A stretch of 64,000 bases of DNA from JBDWFY01 sp965275915 (GCA_965275915.1 CBDHYI010000004.1:124001-188000), one strand, 5' to 3'. Positions 53,044-61,889 are shown, numbered from the stretch's first letter. Numbers and translations: made by a program. Notes: generated by a model from the sequence alone, not told the origin.

Positions 53044-53328
53044 CAAGTGCGGCTCAAATGTTGATTCGAGAGGATTTTCCTTGGCCGGCAATTCGATATC
53101 GATACCCAGAATTGCAATACCGTCATTGCGCTCCATTTCGACGCTGACTTTATCCGCCTCAATATTGATGCGCTTGCCAACCGCGATCAGAATGTCCTCC
53201 TTCAGCTGCGCGATGAGCGTTGCGTCCCCTCCATCCGACATTCGTTCGTGGGATAAAAGGATCTTCAAACGCTCATGCGCGACAGAAGCAGAGCTCTGTT
53301 TTCGCGCAAAAAATGAAAAGGGATTCAT
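53032..53328 (-). CDS. minE: Cell division topological specificity factor MinE
   Basis: The 98-residue protein carries FFARKQSSASVAHERLKILLSHERM, the anti-MinCD helix, and a C-terminal topology domain KVSVEMERNDGIAILGIDIELP. It stimulates MinD ATPase and drives Min oscillation, keeping division at midcell. The start ATG overlaps the minD stop as ATGA, and the gene order is minC-minD-minE. A terminator overlaps its stop. Confidence 0.96.
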   Translation of the reverse strand: MNPFSFFARKQSSASVAHERLKILLSHERMSDGGDATLIAQLKEDILIAVGKRINIEADKVSVEMERNDGIAILGIDIELPAKENPLESTFEPHLKAG

Positions 53329-54146
53329 GCCGCCCTCCGGCGAAATATCTTGTTGAAGAGGCCCGTCCCCTCATTGGGGATTGTGATCGGTATTTCTGCT
53401 CCTTCCAAACGTTTTGCGGCTTGTCGATAAGCTTGCGCGGGCGCGCTGTCCTGGCTGGCGATGGTCACCGGCGCGCCGATATTGGAGGCCCGAAGCACTT
53501 CCTTGCTCTCCGGAACAATCCCGACCAGCGGAACCGACAGAATATCAAGAATATCCTCGACCGGCAGCATATCTCCGGACTTGGCCCTGGTCCGGTCATA
53601 CCGGGTTATCAGAAGGTGCTTGGGCATGATCTCGCCACGCTCGGCCACCTCTGTTTTTGAATCAAGCAATCCTATGATCCGGTCGCAATCCCGCACCGAA
53701 CTGACTTCCGGATTGGAGACCACGACCGCCTTGTCGGCAAAACGCATCGCCAACGACGCGCCCCGTTCAATACCGGCCGGACTGTCGCACAGCACCCAAT
53801 CGAAGTTCATTCTCAGTTCGCCGATAACGCTTTTAACGCCATCTTCGGTCAGCGCGTCCTTGTCGCGCGTCTGCGACGCGGGAAGCAGATAAAGCGAGTC
53901 GAGCCGTTTATCCCGCACCAAAGCCTGCTGGATTTTCGCTTCACCACGCACCACGTTGACAAGATCGAAGACGACCCGGCGCTCAGCGCCCATGACAAGA
54001 TCGAGGTTACGAAGGCCGACATCAAAATCAATCGCACAAACCCGATCACCATTGCCGGCAAGGGCGGCGGCCAATGCGGCTGTCGACGTCGTTTTGCCAA
54101 CACCACCTTTGCCCGACGTTACAACAATTACTGTGGCCATTTTCAT
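53325..54146 (-). CDS. minD: Septum site-determining protein MinD
   Basis: The 273-residue ATPase has a deviant Walker A (SGKGGVGKTT) at about residues 11-20, DFDVGLRNLDLVMG, and the switch region VLCDSPAGIE. It ends with the C-terminal amphipathic membrane-binding helix GLFNKIFRRR. MinD with MinC inhibits Z-ring assembly at poles. The start MKMATVIV is chosen at 54146; the alternative inner Met is two codons later. Translation is coupled with minE. Confidence 0.97.
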   Translation of the reverse strand: MKMATVIVVTSGKGGVGKTTSTAALAAALAGNGDRVCAIDFDVGLRNLDLVMGAERRVVFDLVNVVRGEAKIQQALVRDKRLDSLYLLPASQTRDKDALTEDGVKSVIGELRMNFDWVLCDSPAGIERGASLAMRFADKAVVVSNPEVSSVRDCDRIIGLLDSKTEVAERGEIMPKHLLITRYDRTRAKSGDMLPVEDILDILSVPLVGIVPESKEVLRASNIGAPVTIASQDSAPAQAYRQAAKRLEGAEIPITIPNEGTGLFNKIFRRRAA

Positions 54147-54164
54147 TTTCCTGTTATTAGACGG

Positions 54165-54896
54165 TCAGAGGTTCACGATAATCAGGTCTTCAAACTCAAG
54201 CTGAATCTGAACCGATTTTTTGAGATGGTCAGGGCCGATGTCTTCCGCGGTCTTGTAGAGGCCATTGATGGCAACCAGTTCGGCATCCAGCTTGCTGCAG
54301 AAAATCCGGGCGTTGTCCGCGCCGGTCGTTCCGGCCATGGCACGGCCGCGCAGCGCGCCATAAATGTGAATCGATCCGCCGGCGATCACCTCGGCGCCGG
54401 AAGAGACCGAGCCGATGATCGTTACGTCTCCGTCGGGAAATACAATGGATTGCCCGGACCGGACCGGCTGATCAATGAGAAGGCCGGACGTCTGTTTAGG
54501 CTTTCTTTCCCGCTCCTGCGGCCCCTTTGGCCGGCGTGCCGCCGTATGGCGCGTTCTTTCCTCCGCCGGATCAAAATCGCCGGCTGAGCGGCCTCCGGTA
54601 ATAACGGGCGGCATGCCGGGCCCAAGATCCAATCCGGACGTCCCTTCAATGCCCATGACCTGAATTCCCCGTTCGCCAAGCAGGGCCAACAGTTGCGTAA
54701 AGTCGATCGACTCAGCATTGGGGCCGGAACAATCCAGCACAATCGGGCGACCGACAAAAAATCCCGGAGATCGGCTTAAAATTCTGTCTACTTCGTCCAG
54801 CCAGGGGCCGATCGGAAGGTCCGGCGTCAAGACCATCGCGAGGAAGGACTTGCCGCGAAAGCGCATCTTCTGCCTTTGTTTAACTGCTATTGTCAT
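54165..54896 (-). CDS. minC: Septum site-determining protein MinC
   Basis: The 243-residue FtsZ inhibitor has an N-terminal FtsZ-binding domain (residues 1-105, RFRGKSFLAMVLTP) and a C-terminal beta-helix dimer domain from about residue 140, with DQPVRSGQSIVFPDGDVTIIGSVSSGAEVIAGGSIHIYGALRGRA, the MinC_C signature. It starts the minCDE operon. CtrA-like boxes lie upstream, a pattern known from S. meliloti where CtrA controls min genes. Confidence 0.95.
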   Translation of the reverse strand: MTIAVKQRQKMRFRGKSFLAMVLTPDLPIGPWLDEVDRILSRSPGFFVGRPIVLDCSGPNAESIDFTQLLALLGERGIQVMGIEGTSGLDLGPGMPPVITGGRSAGDFDPAEERTRHTAARRPKGPQERERKPKQTSGLLIDQPVRSGQSIVFPDGDVTIIGSVSSGAEVIAGGSIHIYGALRGRAMAGTTGADNARIFCSKLDAELVAINGLYKTAEDIGPDHLKKSVQIQLEFEDLIIVNL

Positions 54897-55306
54897 GGGT
54901 CCGGCTTTCGCTCTTAATACTCCTTTTACGATGCTTAATGTTCATTAACGAATGGTTACCAAATCCTTGATAACTCGACGTAATTTTAAGAATATGCCAG
55001 CTATTTCAAAGCGTTAACCATATTCATGAGCTGTTAATATTTTTTCTCCGCACAGAATTTCCCCAAAAGCGCCTCCATGCGGCCCCAAAATCCACTTTGA
55101 CTCGCCCAAAATCCTAACGATTCCCTAACAAAACCGGCTTCGCCACGCCGGTTACCCGAGAATCAGCAAGGGGTAGCCTGCTGCCCATCGGTTGCGTTAG
55201 AACGTCTTATCTCTTTTTTGGCGAAGGCAAATCGGAGAGCTGCAAGAAATTGCCACAATCGGGTGGACAAGTGGATTAAACAAACTCCGGGCAGGCCCGC
55301 CGTCTG
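54897..55306. other. Intergenic region upstream of minC
   Basis: This 410-base region is AT-rich between 54945 and 55060 and holds CtrA-like boxes (listed separately). It contains the minC promoter on one side and perhaps the promoter of the copper-related genes on the other. I see no gene. Confidence 0.5.
54945..55021. promoter_or_regulatory. CtrA-like boxes upstream of minC
   Basis: TTAA-N7-TTAC at 54945-54959 resembles the CtrA consensus TTAA-N7-TTAA and lies about 50 bases before minC. A half-site TTAACCAT lies at 55014-55021. Known CtrA control of minCDE in related genomes supports this, but binding here is inferred. Confidence 0.5.
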
Positions 55307-55693
55307 ATGTTCCATCATCTGCGCAACAAAGATCTAAGAATGGCTGTCGGCTTTTATTATGCCGTCGGAATATTGCTGTTCTGGTTTGCCCAACCTGCCG
55401 CCGCCGCTCCGGACATGCCTCGCGGATACAGCGACGCTTACCTGGCGTCTCCCTACGCCGCGCTTTCTCTTTGCATCAATGGAAAGTCCCTGGACGAGGA
55501 CTATGCAGGCCCGCACTGCGACCTTTGCAGCCTGACGGCAGGTGCAGCTCTTCTGCCGCAGCCCGATGATGCAGGCAGGCGGGTTGTTTTCAATCGGATT
55601 TTTGCAGAGGTTCAGCAGTCAGTCAGCCCGGAAAAGCTTTTTCGCGGCAGCGGTCTCGGTGCCAGGTCACCGCCTTCGCCACCGGCTGCCTAG
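55307..55693 (+). CDS. DUF2946-like exported protein
   Basis: The 128-residue protein has an N-terminal hydrophobic signal (residues about 12-34, ending PAAAA) and a Cys motif PHCDLCSLTAGAALLP, as in DUF2946 proteins, ending with a SPPSPP tail similar to the APP ends of that family. DUF2946 genes often lie beside copper genes; here a PCu(A)C chaperone follows. The protein is probably a periplasmic or membrane-attached copper-related factor. The identification is from the motif order and not from a strong family match. Confidence 0.55.
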   Translation: MFHHLRNKDLRMAVGFYYAVGILLFWFAQPAAAAPDMPRGYSDAYLASPYAALSLCINGKSLDEDYAGPHCDLCSLTAGAALLPQPDDAGRRVVFNRIFAEVQQSVSPEKLFRGSGLGARSPPSPPAA

Positions 55694-55913
55694 TTGCCCA
55701 CGACGGGTTCTGTCACCTTCGCGGACGACCGAACGTCTGCGACTGTCAGCAGCCAATAATGCACCACGCATGCGGATCGCTTTCAACAAACCCTGCTCTG
55801 CGTGCACTCCAACACATTCACAGAACCGGTCTCCGGTTACCCTTCCGAGGGCCACGCTCTTTCGGTACCGCATCTGACCCGGTTCTCAACTTCAATCAAA
55901 GCGAGTCAAAAAA

Positions 55914-56489
55914 ATGATCGGAAATATCAAAAAATTCATCCTTGCCCTCACCTTTGGCAGTCTTGTCACAGCCAGTGCCCATGCCGCCGAAATCAAGGTC
56001 GGCGATCTCACCCTGACCGACCCCTTCAGCCGTGCGACGCCTGCCGCAGCACCGGTTGCCGGCGGGTTTGTTACCATTTCCAACGGCGGATCCGAGCCGG
56101 ACAAACTGGTCAGCGGCAGCGCACCCTTTTCAGAATTCATCGAACTCCATGAAACCAGCATGGAGGGCGACGTGATGAAAATGCAGGAGGTCGAGGGCGG
56201 CATCGTCATTCCGGCGGGGGAAACCGTGACACTGAAACCAGGCGGCTTGCACATCATGTTCATGAAGCTGCAGGAACCTCTGAAAGAAGGCGAAACCCGC
56301 AAAGTGACGCTCGTCTTTGAAAAGGCAGGTCCCGTTGAGGTCGATTTCGCTGTTCTCGCCCTTGGCGCGAAAGGCGCTCATGCCGGCCACGATGCGCATG
56401 GCGGCCATGGCGATGACGCCAAGAAAATGGACCACGGCGCCCATGGCAAAAAAGACGATCATGGACACGGGGACCATAAGACCCACTAG
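55914..56489 (+). CDS. Copper chaperone PCu(A)C
   Basis: The 191-residue protein has a signal peptide (residues about 7-24, ASAHA), a cupredoxin-like core with ELHETSMEGDVMKM and GGLHIMFMKL, which are the H-x10-M and HxM copper-binding motif of PCu(A)C, and a His-rich tail (GHDAHGGHGDD to GHGDHKTH). It moves Cu(I) to the CuA site of cytochrome oxidase in the periplasm. The tail may store copper. The gene starts 220 bases after the DUF2946-like gene; a terminator lies at 56603. Its TAG stop begins TAGAGCGCAT. Confidence 0.93.
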   Translation: MIGNIKKFILALTFGSLVTASAHAAEIKVGDLTLTDPFSRATPAAAPVAGGFVTISNGGSEPDKLVSGSAPFSEFIELHETSMEGDVMKMQEVEGGIVIPAGETVTLKPGGLHIMFMKLQEPLKEGETRKVTLVFEKAGPVEVDFAVLALGAKGAHAGHDAHGGHGDDAKKMDHGAHGKKDDHGHGDHKTH

Positions 56490-56602
56490 AGCGCATTCCG
56501 CGAAGCCTGAATCACCTTCGCGACAAGGATACGCTTGGGAACAAGGAGTTAGGGCATCTCACGCGATCCAATAGTCGAGAGAATTGCCCTAGGCTCAGTG
56601 AA

Positions 56603-56637
56603 GGCCGGCCCCGTTTATCGATTGACGGGGGCCGGCC
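56603..56637. terminator. Rho-independent terminator between copper chaperone and amidase genes
   Basis: GGCCGGCCCCGT (56603-56614) pairs with ACGGGGGCCGGCC (56625-56637) around a 10-base loop. It is a long stem with short A/T runs only; its place between convergent genes supports termination. Confidence 0.7.
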
Positions 56638-56681
56638 GAAATAGTTTTAAAGGTGCATAAAACTGCGCTTTTTAAAGTGGT

Positions 56682-57713
56682 CTAAAGCTCGTCGGCGGCC
56701 GCGCGCAGACCTCTGAGATAAGCGCGGGCCAGCCGCTCCTCTCCGATTTCCATCATACGCTCGCTGTCACGACGCGAATCTCCAAAAAAGGGCTCTGCAA
56801 GTATAGCCGGGGCTGCTGCTTCAACGAGTGACCGCCAGCCACGATCGCCTTGTTGAATTGATTTGAGCCCACGGTTCCTCAGATCAAGAACTTCAAGCGT
56901 CTCCTGCTGCACCGCATTTGCCAGTTTCTTACCATTGGTCGATTTATGCCAGTGCAGCATCTCGGTTCCGCGCCCTCCTCCTGCATTGAAATGAAGTTCA
57001 ATCGCCATCTTGGGATTCCAGGCATTGACTTTTCTGTACACGCGCTGAATTTCCTTAGAATATCCACCGCCGGGCGTCCGCAGGAAGATCTTGACCTTCA
57101 GGTTGAGATTTGCGGCGTGTTTTTTCATGAAACCGGCAACACGCTGGTTAAATATCCACTCCGATACCTGCAGATGCTGAGAGTATGCGCCGCGCTGTTT
57201 CTCATTGTGGCCGACCACGACCGCGGCTTTAGAAATCTGTGCCGTTTCGGTAAGTTCCGGTGGTGCCAGATCCAGCTCTTCCGCAGCATCGCGCAGAGCC
57301 TGTTCGGCTTCGTCCATAAGGTCACGGACTTTTACGACATACCGTTCATCTGTCGCATAGCCTTGCTGGTGGAGATAGCGAATATACCCTATCGGATCAT
57401 CCGAATAGAGGGTCCAGTCTCCATAGGGGCCACTTGAAATAAAGTGCCAGTAACCAGCGATAAATTTCTTCACGGACGAGAATTTGCAATAGGTGTCTTC
57501 CCCGTCGTGCGCAGTGTAATCAACAGGTTCGGCAACAGAGCTCATGCGTTGGCGATACTTCAACCCGGCAAAATTGTTGTGACGCTGCGCTAAATCACTG
57601 GTTCCAAATCCGCTTTCAAGCGCCCATTGAGCCAGGGTTGCAACTTTCAAAGATGGGGCTTCAATGTCAGCCTTGGCATATTCCTCAATCAGTTTCTTCC
57701 ACTTGTCAGACAT
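56682..57713 (-). CDS. Glucosaminidase / N-acetylmuramoyl-L-alanine amidase protein
   Basis: The 343-residue protein joins two peptidoglycan-lytic parts. Residues about 1-140 resemble the glucosaminidase (PF01832) fold, with TLAQWALESGFGTSDLAQRHNNFAGLK. Residues about 165-335 match an amidase_3 zinc domain: VVVGHNEKQRGAYS, AIELHFNAGGG and EPFFGDSRRD. No signal peptide is seen. It could be a phage-like or conjugation-linked lysin. GGGAG lies 7 bases before the ATG at 57713. It faces away from the mobilization genes. Confidence 0.85.
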   Translation of the reverse strand: MSDKWKKLIEEYAKADIEAPSLKVATLAQWALESGFGTSDLAQRHNNFAGLKYRQRMSSVAEPVDYTAHDGEDTYCKFSSVKKFIAGYWHFISSGPYGDWTLYSDDPIGYIRYLHQQGYATDERYVVKVRDLMDEAEQALRDAAEELDLAPPELTETAQISKAAVVVGHNEKQRGAYSQHLQVSEWIFNQRVAGFMKKHAANLNLKVKIFLRTPGGGYSKEIQRVYRKVNAWNPKMAIELHFNAGGGRGTEMLHWHKSTNGKKLANAVQQETLEVLDLRNRGLKSIQQGDRGWRSLVEAAAPAILAEPFFGDSRRDSERMMEIGEERLARAYLRGLRAAADEL

Positions 57714-57833
57714 GATGAAACTCCCAATCAAAATTAATAAATACGGTCAAAAGTACGCCATGGGCGTGCCGTGCGACAAGCGAACTCAATCACATGCTCA
57801 CCACGCCAGCTAACGCCAACACCGCGGTATAAA

Positions 57834-57907
57834 TTTGGCAAACGGGTAGACAGGATCCGGCACCATTTTGGCTATCGGAAACGCCTCACGGCCGTTTGGC
57901 AAAATGG
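57834..57907. other. Candidate oriT of the mobilization module
   Basis: Nested inverted repeats lie here: TTTGGCAAACGG (57834-57845) against CCGTTTGGCAAA (57892-57903), and CCATTTTG (57863-57870) against CAAAATGG (57900-57907). Between the outer arms, the minus strand reads GGATCCTG then TC (57851-57858), which resembles the MOBP nick site ATCCTG. The region lies 200 bases upstream of the mobC-like gene. About 400 bases (57714-58107) hold this region and a tiny ORF. Confidence 0.45.
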
Positions 57908-57976
57908 GAACGCGGAAAGGCGGCTGATGTCGCACCGCAACAGCAGAGTTTTCGGTAAATCTGACTTTGATTGAAA

Positions 57977-58117
57977 ATGGTGCCTCTAAGTATAGAAACC
58001 TCGAACAAATTGTTTGAGGAATTGGAGGCGTGGAGTAATTGTTTAAAGGGCATTGATTTTGACGATTTAGAGCAGTCTTTAAACGCGGAAGATAACCCGG
58101 AGGAGCTATGCCCATGA
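57977..58117 (+). CDS. Predicted 46-residue acidic protein before mobC
   Basis: This ORF encodes MVPLSIETSNKLFEELEAWS followed by a Cys, a run of Asp/Glu and NPEELCP. It ends 10 bases inside the mobC-like gene, using ATGCCCATGA overlap. It is acidic, has no signal or membrane segment, and has a weak ribosome-binding site. The overlap suggests translational coupling. I do not recognise a family; it might be a regulator or a chance ORF. Confidence 0.35.
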   Translation: MVPLSIETSNKLFEELEAWSNCLKGIDFDDLEQSLNAEDNPEELCP

Positions 58118-58545
58118 CTCCTCTTCCAAGCAATTCGGCTCCCGAATTAGGACCCAACTTTAAGACTGCCGTTTCCGGTCAAAAGCAGAAGAAGAAGCGC
58201 ATCGCCCCCCTCTCCGTTCGGCTGTCGAAAGAACAACGCGACCAACTGGAGCGTGACGCTATCGGCATGTCGCTCAATGCCTATGTGTTGAGCAAACTCT
58301 TTGACGACGACGCCACATCAAAACGCAAACGCAGGATGCCCACCAAGCGCGATAGGGCCATTTCGAGTGCGCTTCGGAAGTTCGGCCAATGCGGTATCGT
58401 GACATACCTCTACAGCCAATTACACGCGGTAGAAGATGGACGTTTAAGCCTTCCCGCCGAACAGGAAGCGGAGCTACGGACGGCGTGCGGAGGTCTTGAA
58501 GACATCCGCCGAGATCTGATTGAGGCTATGGGCCTGAACGCATGA
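58108..58545 (+). CDS. mobC: MobC-like relaxosome accessory protein
   Basis: The 145-residue basic protein has RIAPLSVRLSKEQRDQLERDAIGMSLNAYVLSKLF, a ribbon-helix-helix pattern typical of MobC-type relaxosome proteins. It likely binds oriT to help the relaxase. AGGAG lies 3 bases before the ATG, and its stop overlaps the relaxase start as ATGA, so the two are co-translated. The family match is by motif and position. Confidence 0.75.
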   Translation: MPMTPLPSNSAPELGPNFKTAVSGQKQKKKRIAPLSVRLSKEQRDQLERDAIGMSLNAYVLSKLFDDDATSKRKRRMPTKRDRAISSALRKFGQCGIVTYLYSQLHAVEDGRLSLPAEQEAELRTACGGLEDIRRDLIEAMGLNA

Positions 58546-61061
58546 TCCTTGTCGGCAACCAGCGCGGCAATTGCAAGGACATGGCAGACCATCTTCTCAA
58601 AGCCGAAAACGAAAAGGTCATTGTCCATCAGATTAGAGGATTTATGGGCAATGACCTTCACTCCGCTTTGAAAGAATCCTACGCGATCAGCCGCGCCACA
58701 AAATGCAAAGACCACATGTATTCGCTGAGCCTGTCTCCGCCCAAGGGCGCACAGGTCGATGCTGACCAGTTTGAGGTCACCATCAACCGAGCAGAAGAGC
58801 GCCTCGGCTTGAGCGGACAACCCCGCACCATCGTCTTTCATCACAAACGTGGTCGTGATGGTGAAATCCGCGTTCATGCGCATGCCGTGTGGTGTCGGAT
58901 CGACACAGAGAATATGAAAGCCATTCATCACTCTTTCGATCACAAGAAGTTGGAAAAGTTTAGCCATCAGCTTTTTCAGGAAAATGGATGGGAAGTTCCA
59001 CGCGGATTTGAGAACAAGGCCAAACATGATCCGCTCAACTACACCCACGCCGAACATCAGCAAGCCCGCCGCCGCGACAAATACGCCGATGACATCAAGC
59101 GGGTTTTTCAGAATGCGTGGGCTACGTCTGACACTGGCGACACCTTTGCTGCTGCGCTTAAGGAAAACGGTTACATCCTCGCACGCGGGGATAAGGGGCG
59201 GTATGTTGCCGTTGACGCACATGGTGAAGTTTATGCCATCACCCGCGCCACTGGTCTTAAAGCCAAAGACATTCGTGCGCGACTTGGCGAAGCGGACCGT
59301 CTCCCATCTGTCGATCAAGCAACAGGGATTGCTGCGCAGCTTTCACCGCAGGAGCAGCTTGTTTCAGATCAGCAAGAACCTCGCGCTGAAAGCCCAATTG
59401 AACGACAGGTTCGCAAGCACCCTGAACACATTCTTTCGATGATGACTGAACGCAAAAGCGTCTTCAGCCGTTACGACATCGCAAAGGAACTGAATACCTA
59501 CATTCACGAACCGGACGAATACCGGTTGGCCTACGAAAAAGTCCTGTCTTCCAAAAACCTGACCGCGCTCAATGCCGATCCGTCCACGGCTGACAAGGAC
59601 ATACGATATTCCACAAAAGAAATGGTCAGGATTGAAAAAGACCTGATGACAAGTGCTCAACAAATGGCGAGGCGGTCCACTCATGCAATCGGTAAAGGAG
59701 TGGTCAGCAAGGCTATTGGCAATCACGACGCGGCCCTGAAATCGGAGATTGGTGTCGGCCTGAGCCATGAACAAAAACAGGCGATCCGGCATATGACCGA
59801 CGATAGGCAATTGTCGTGCGTCGTCGGCGCGGCTGGCACAGGAAAGAGTACAATTCTCGCCGCTGCGCGTGAGGCCTGGGAAGCGTCAGGACATCGGGTG
59901 TTTGGTGCTGCGCTGGCAGGAAAAGCCGCAGAAGGTCTGGAACAATCGTCAGGCATTCAATCCCGCACATTGGCGTCCTTTGAGCTTTCCTGGGCGAATG
60001 AGGTCAATCAGTTGCAGCACGGCGATGTTCTGGTGATTGATGAAGCTGGCATGATCGGCTCAAAACATATGTCGCGATTTATCGTCGAAGCCAGAAGCAA
60101 GGGCGTGAAGCTTGTTCTTGTGGGCGATGCAGAACAACTGCAACCCATTGAGGCGGGTGCCCCGTTCCGGGCTGTCACACAAAGAGTCAAACCTGCCACG
60201 CTTCATGATGTGCATCGGCAAAAGCAGGACTGGCAAAAACAGGCATCAAAGGATTTTGCGCTTGGTCAAACGCAGGAAGCCTTAAACGCGTACCGGGAAA
60301 ACAACCGGATCAAATTCTTACCGACACCTGAAAACGCAGTCCAGAACCTCGTTACCGATTACCTAGCTGACCGGCATAGAGGTGACAAAGCACCTTCACA
60401 ACTGGCGCTTGCCCATCGGAGGCAAGACGTAAAGGCCATCAACGAGGCAATCCGGGAAGCCCGCAAGGAGCTTGGCGAATTGCGGGACGGCCAGTGCGTA
60501 AAGACCGCTCATGGACGACGGGAATTTGCCTGCGGTGACCGTTTGCTATTTACCCGCAATGACAGGGATGTCGACGTAAAGAACGGGATGCTTGGCACCG
60601 TTGTCACAACAGGGCCTAACACGTTAACTGTCAGGCTTGATGACAAAGGCAAGGACGGAAAGCCACAAACCCGCACGATTTCGACAAGCCAGTACAACGA
60701 CATCGATCACGGCTACGCAACGACCATTCACAAATCACAGGGTGCGACGGTTGATCGATCCTATGTGTTGGCATCCCGCACCATGGACAGGCACCTGACC
60801 TATGTCGCCATGACGCGACACAGGCAGGAAACTAAGCTCTATGCCAGCGGTAACGAGTTCAACGGCTTCGAGAGCCTGAGCCGTAAGTTGGTCCGAGCGA
60901 GGCCCAAGCAGTCAACCATTGATTTCGCAAATGTGCCCTCACACCATCGCTACCAGGACAGCATAGAGAAACGTGCTCAGGCTTTCATGCGCGCGTTCAA
61001 CCAGCAATCACCCTTCCCTGAATATCAACATAGGAGCCAAGATTTCTCGCCGGACATTTAA
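58542..61061 (+). CDS. Relaxase fused to a RecD/TraA-like helicase
   Basis: The 839-residue protein has an N-terminal relaxase fold (residues about 1-190) of the VirD2-like MOBP type, with IVFHHKRGRDGEIRVHAHAVW (HxH metal ligands near 110) and MKAIHHSFDHKKL. After a linker, a helicase part follows with Walker A GAAGTGKST at 429-437, Walker B VLVIDEAGM and a final YATTIHKSQGATVD and YVAMTRHR, as in TraA and RecD2. No Tyr appears within the first 40 residues. The gene is the main transfer enzyme of the mobilization module. Low GC compared with the core genes is slight. Confidence 0.85.
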   Translation: MILVGNQRGNCKDMADHLLKAENEKVIVHQIRGFMGNDLHSALKESYAISRATKCKDHMYSLSLSPPKGAQVDADQFEVTINRAEERLGLSGQPRTIVFHHKRGRDGEIRVHAHAVWCRIDTENMKAIHHSFDHKKLEKFSHQLFQENGWEVPRGFENKAKHDPLNYTHAEHQQARRRDKYADDIKRVFQNAWATSDTGDTFAAALKENGYILARGDKGRYVAVDAHGEVYAITRATGLKAKDIRARLGEADRLPSVDQATGIAAQLSPQEQLVSDQQEPRAESPIERQVRKHPEHILSMMTERKSVFSRYDIAKELNTYIHEPDEYRLAYEKVLSSKNLTALNADPSTADKDIRYSTKEMVRIEKDLMTSAQQMARRSTHAIGKGVVSKAIGNHDAALKSEIGVGLSHEQKQAIRHMTDDRQLSCVVGAAGTGKSTILAAAREAWEASGHRVFGAALAGKAAEGLEQSSGIQSRTLASFELSWANEVNQLQHGDVLVIDEAGMIGSKHMSRFIVEARSKGVKLVLVGDAEQLQPIEAGAPFRAVTQRVKPATLHDVHRQKQDWQKQASKDFALGQTQEALNAYRENNRIKFLPTPENAVQNLVTDYLADRHRGDKAPSQLALAHRRQDVKAINEAIREARKELGELRDGQCVKTAHGRREFACGDRLLFTRNDRDVDVKNGMLGTVVTTGPNTLTVRLDDKGKDGKPQTRTISTSQYNDIDHGYATTIHKSQGATVDRSYVLASRTMDRHLTYVAMTRHRQETKLYASGNEFNGFESLSRKLVRARPKQSTIDFANVPSHHRYQDSIEKRAQAFMRAFNQQSPFPEYQHRSQDFSPDI

Positions 61062-61138
61062 TCGCCGCTCATCCGTGGAAAACGCACATTAATTTACATA
61101 TGATGAAAGCGATTGGCAGTTTTCCAGGAGGTAAAGAA

Positions 61139-61522
61139 ATGCCGATTGATGATGAAGGGCCGATCAATCCTGAATTCAAGAAGCGTGCAGAAACATGGGA
61201 TGCACGGTTTAATACACCATCCGTCCCCACCATAGATAAAGACGATTACGCTTTTGACCCGGACAACTACGCAAGTATTACGACGGCAAAAGAACTTAGA
61301 GACTTAAAGGCGGAACGGTCTAAGCCAACCCAGCAATTAAACTTCGATATGGACGGGACGGCAGCGGACCAAGTGCGCAAAGATATCGCTGAACAAAACG
61401 AGCAACGGATCGAATATTTAAATGATACTCTCGCCACACGGGCGGAGCGTTTCGAGCGAGATTTTGATTATGCGAGCGCAAATCAGCATCGACTTGACGA
61501 AGACAACGACCCTGAAATTTAA
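61139..61522 (+). CDS. Hypothetical acidic protein
   Basis: The 127-residue acidic protein contains INPEFKKRAETWDARFNTP and a charged helix QVRKDIAEQNEQRIEYLNDTLATRAERFERDF. I do not recognise a family. GGAGG lies 7 bases before the ATG at 61139, a good start; the frame upstream (to 61100) is not required. It follows the relaxase gene in the same direction with about 80 bases between and is likely part of the mobile element. Confidence 0.6.
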   Translation: MPIDDEGPINPEFKKRAETWDARFNTPSVPTIDKDDYAFDPDNYASITTAKELRDLKAERSKPTQQLNFDMDGTAADQVRKDIAEQNEQRIEYLNDTLATRAERFERDFDYASANQHRLDEDNDPEI

Positions 61523-61565
61523 AGCAAATTTGCAATGAAGATTCCCAAAATGGTAATCTTCATGC

Positions 61566-61877
61566 ATGCAATTTTTTCATGACAAAGAAGAGGCCGAGAG
61601 ACAGCTTGCCATCGAACTTCGGGTGATTACATTGCCGAGTGGTGAGGAACGTGCAGTTCGGCTCGAAAAATATATCTGGGACGAGTATGATTTCATCACC
61701 GGACGCGTTTATGGCTACGCCTACAGAACCGATGCAGGCATGTTTGAATGGGCCGAGCAAAACGCGGCTGGAATTAACAGGCCTTTTGACTACGCACTTG
61801 ATCAGCTTGTTCGATACATCGCTTACCATCTGACGGGTAAAGTTCTACCAAAACACACGGCATTGGCTGCTGAGTGA
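61566..61877 (+). CDS. Hypothetical protein
   Basis: The 103-residue protein reads MQFFHDKEEAERQLAIELRV then ITLPSGEERAVRLEKYIWDEYDF and has alternating charged and aromatic residues. No family is recognised, no membrane segment or signal seen. It starts 43 bases after the previous gene, in the same direction, and may be co-transcribed. Two ATGs (61562 out of frame, 61566 in frame) are close together. Confidence 0.5.
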   Translation: MQFFHDKEEAERQLAIELRVITLPSGEERAVRLEKYIWDEYDFITGRVYGYAYRTDAGMFEWAEQNAAGINRPFDYALDQLVRYIAYHLTGKVLPKHTALAAE

Positions 61878-61889
61878 GCTCCATTAAGT

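Noticed and set aside
58410..59318. 302-codon minus-strand frame over mobC and the relaxase
   Set aside because: The plus-strand genes have motifs and coupled starts; this frame does not.
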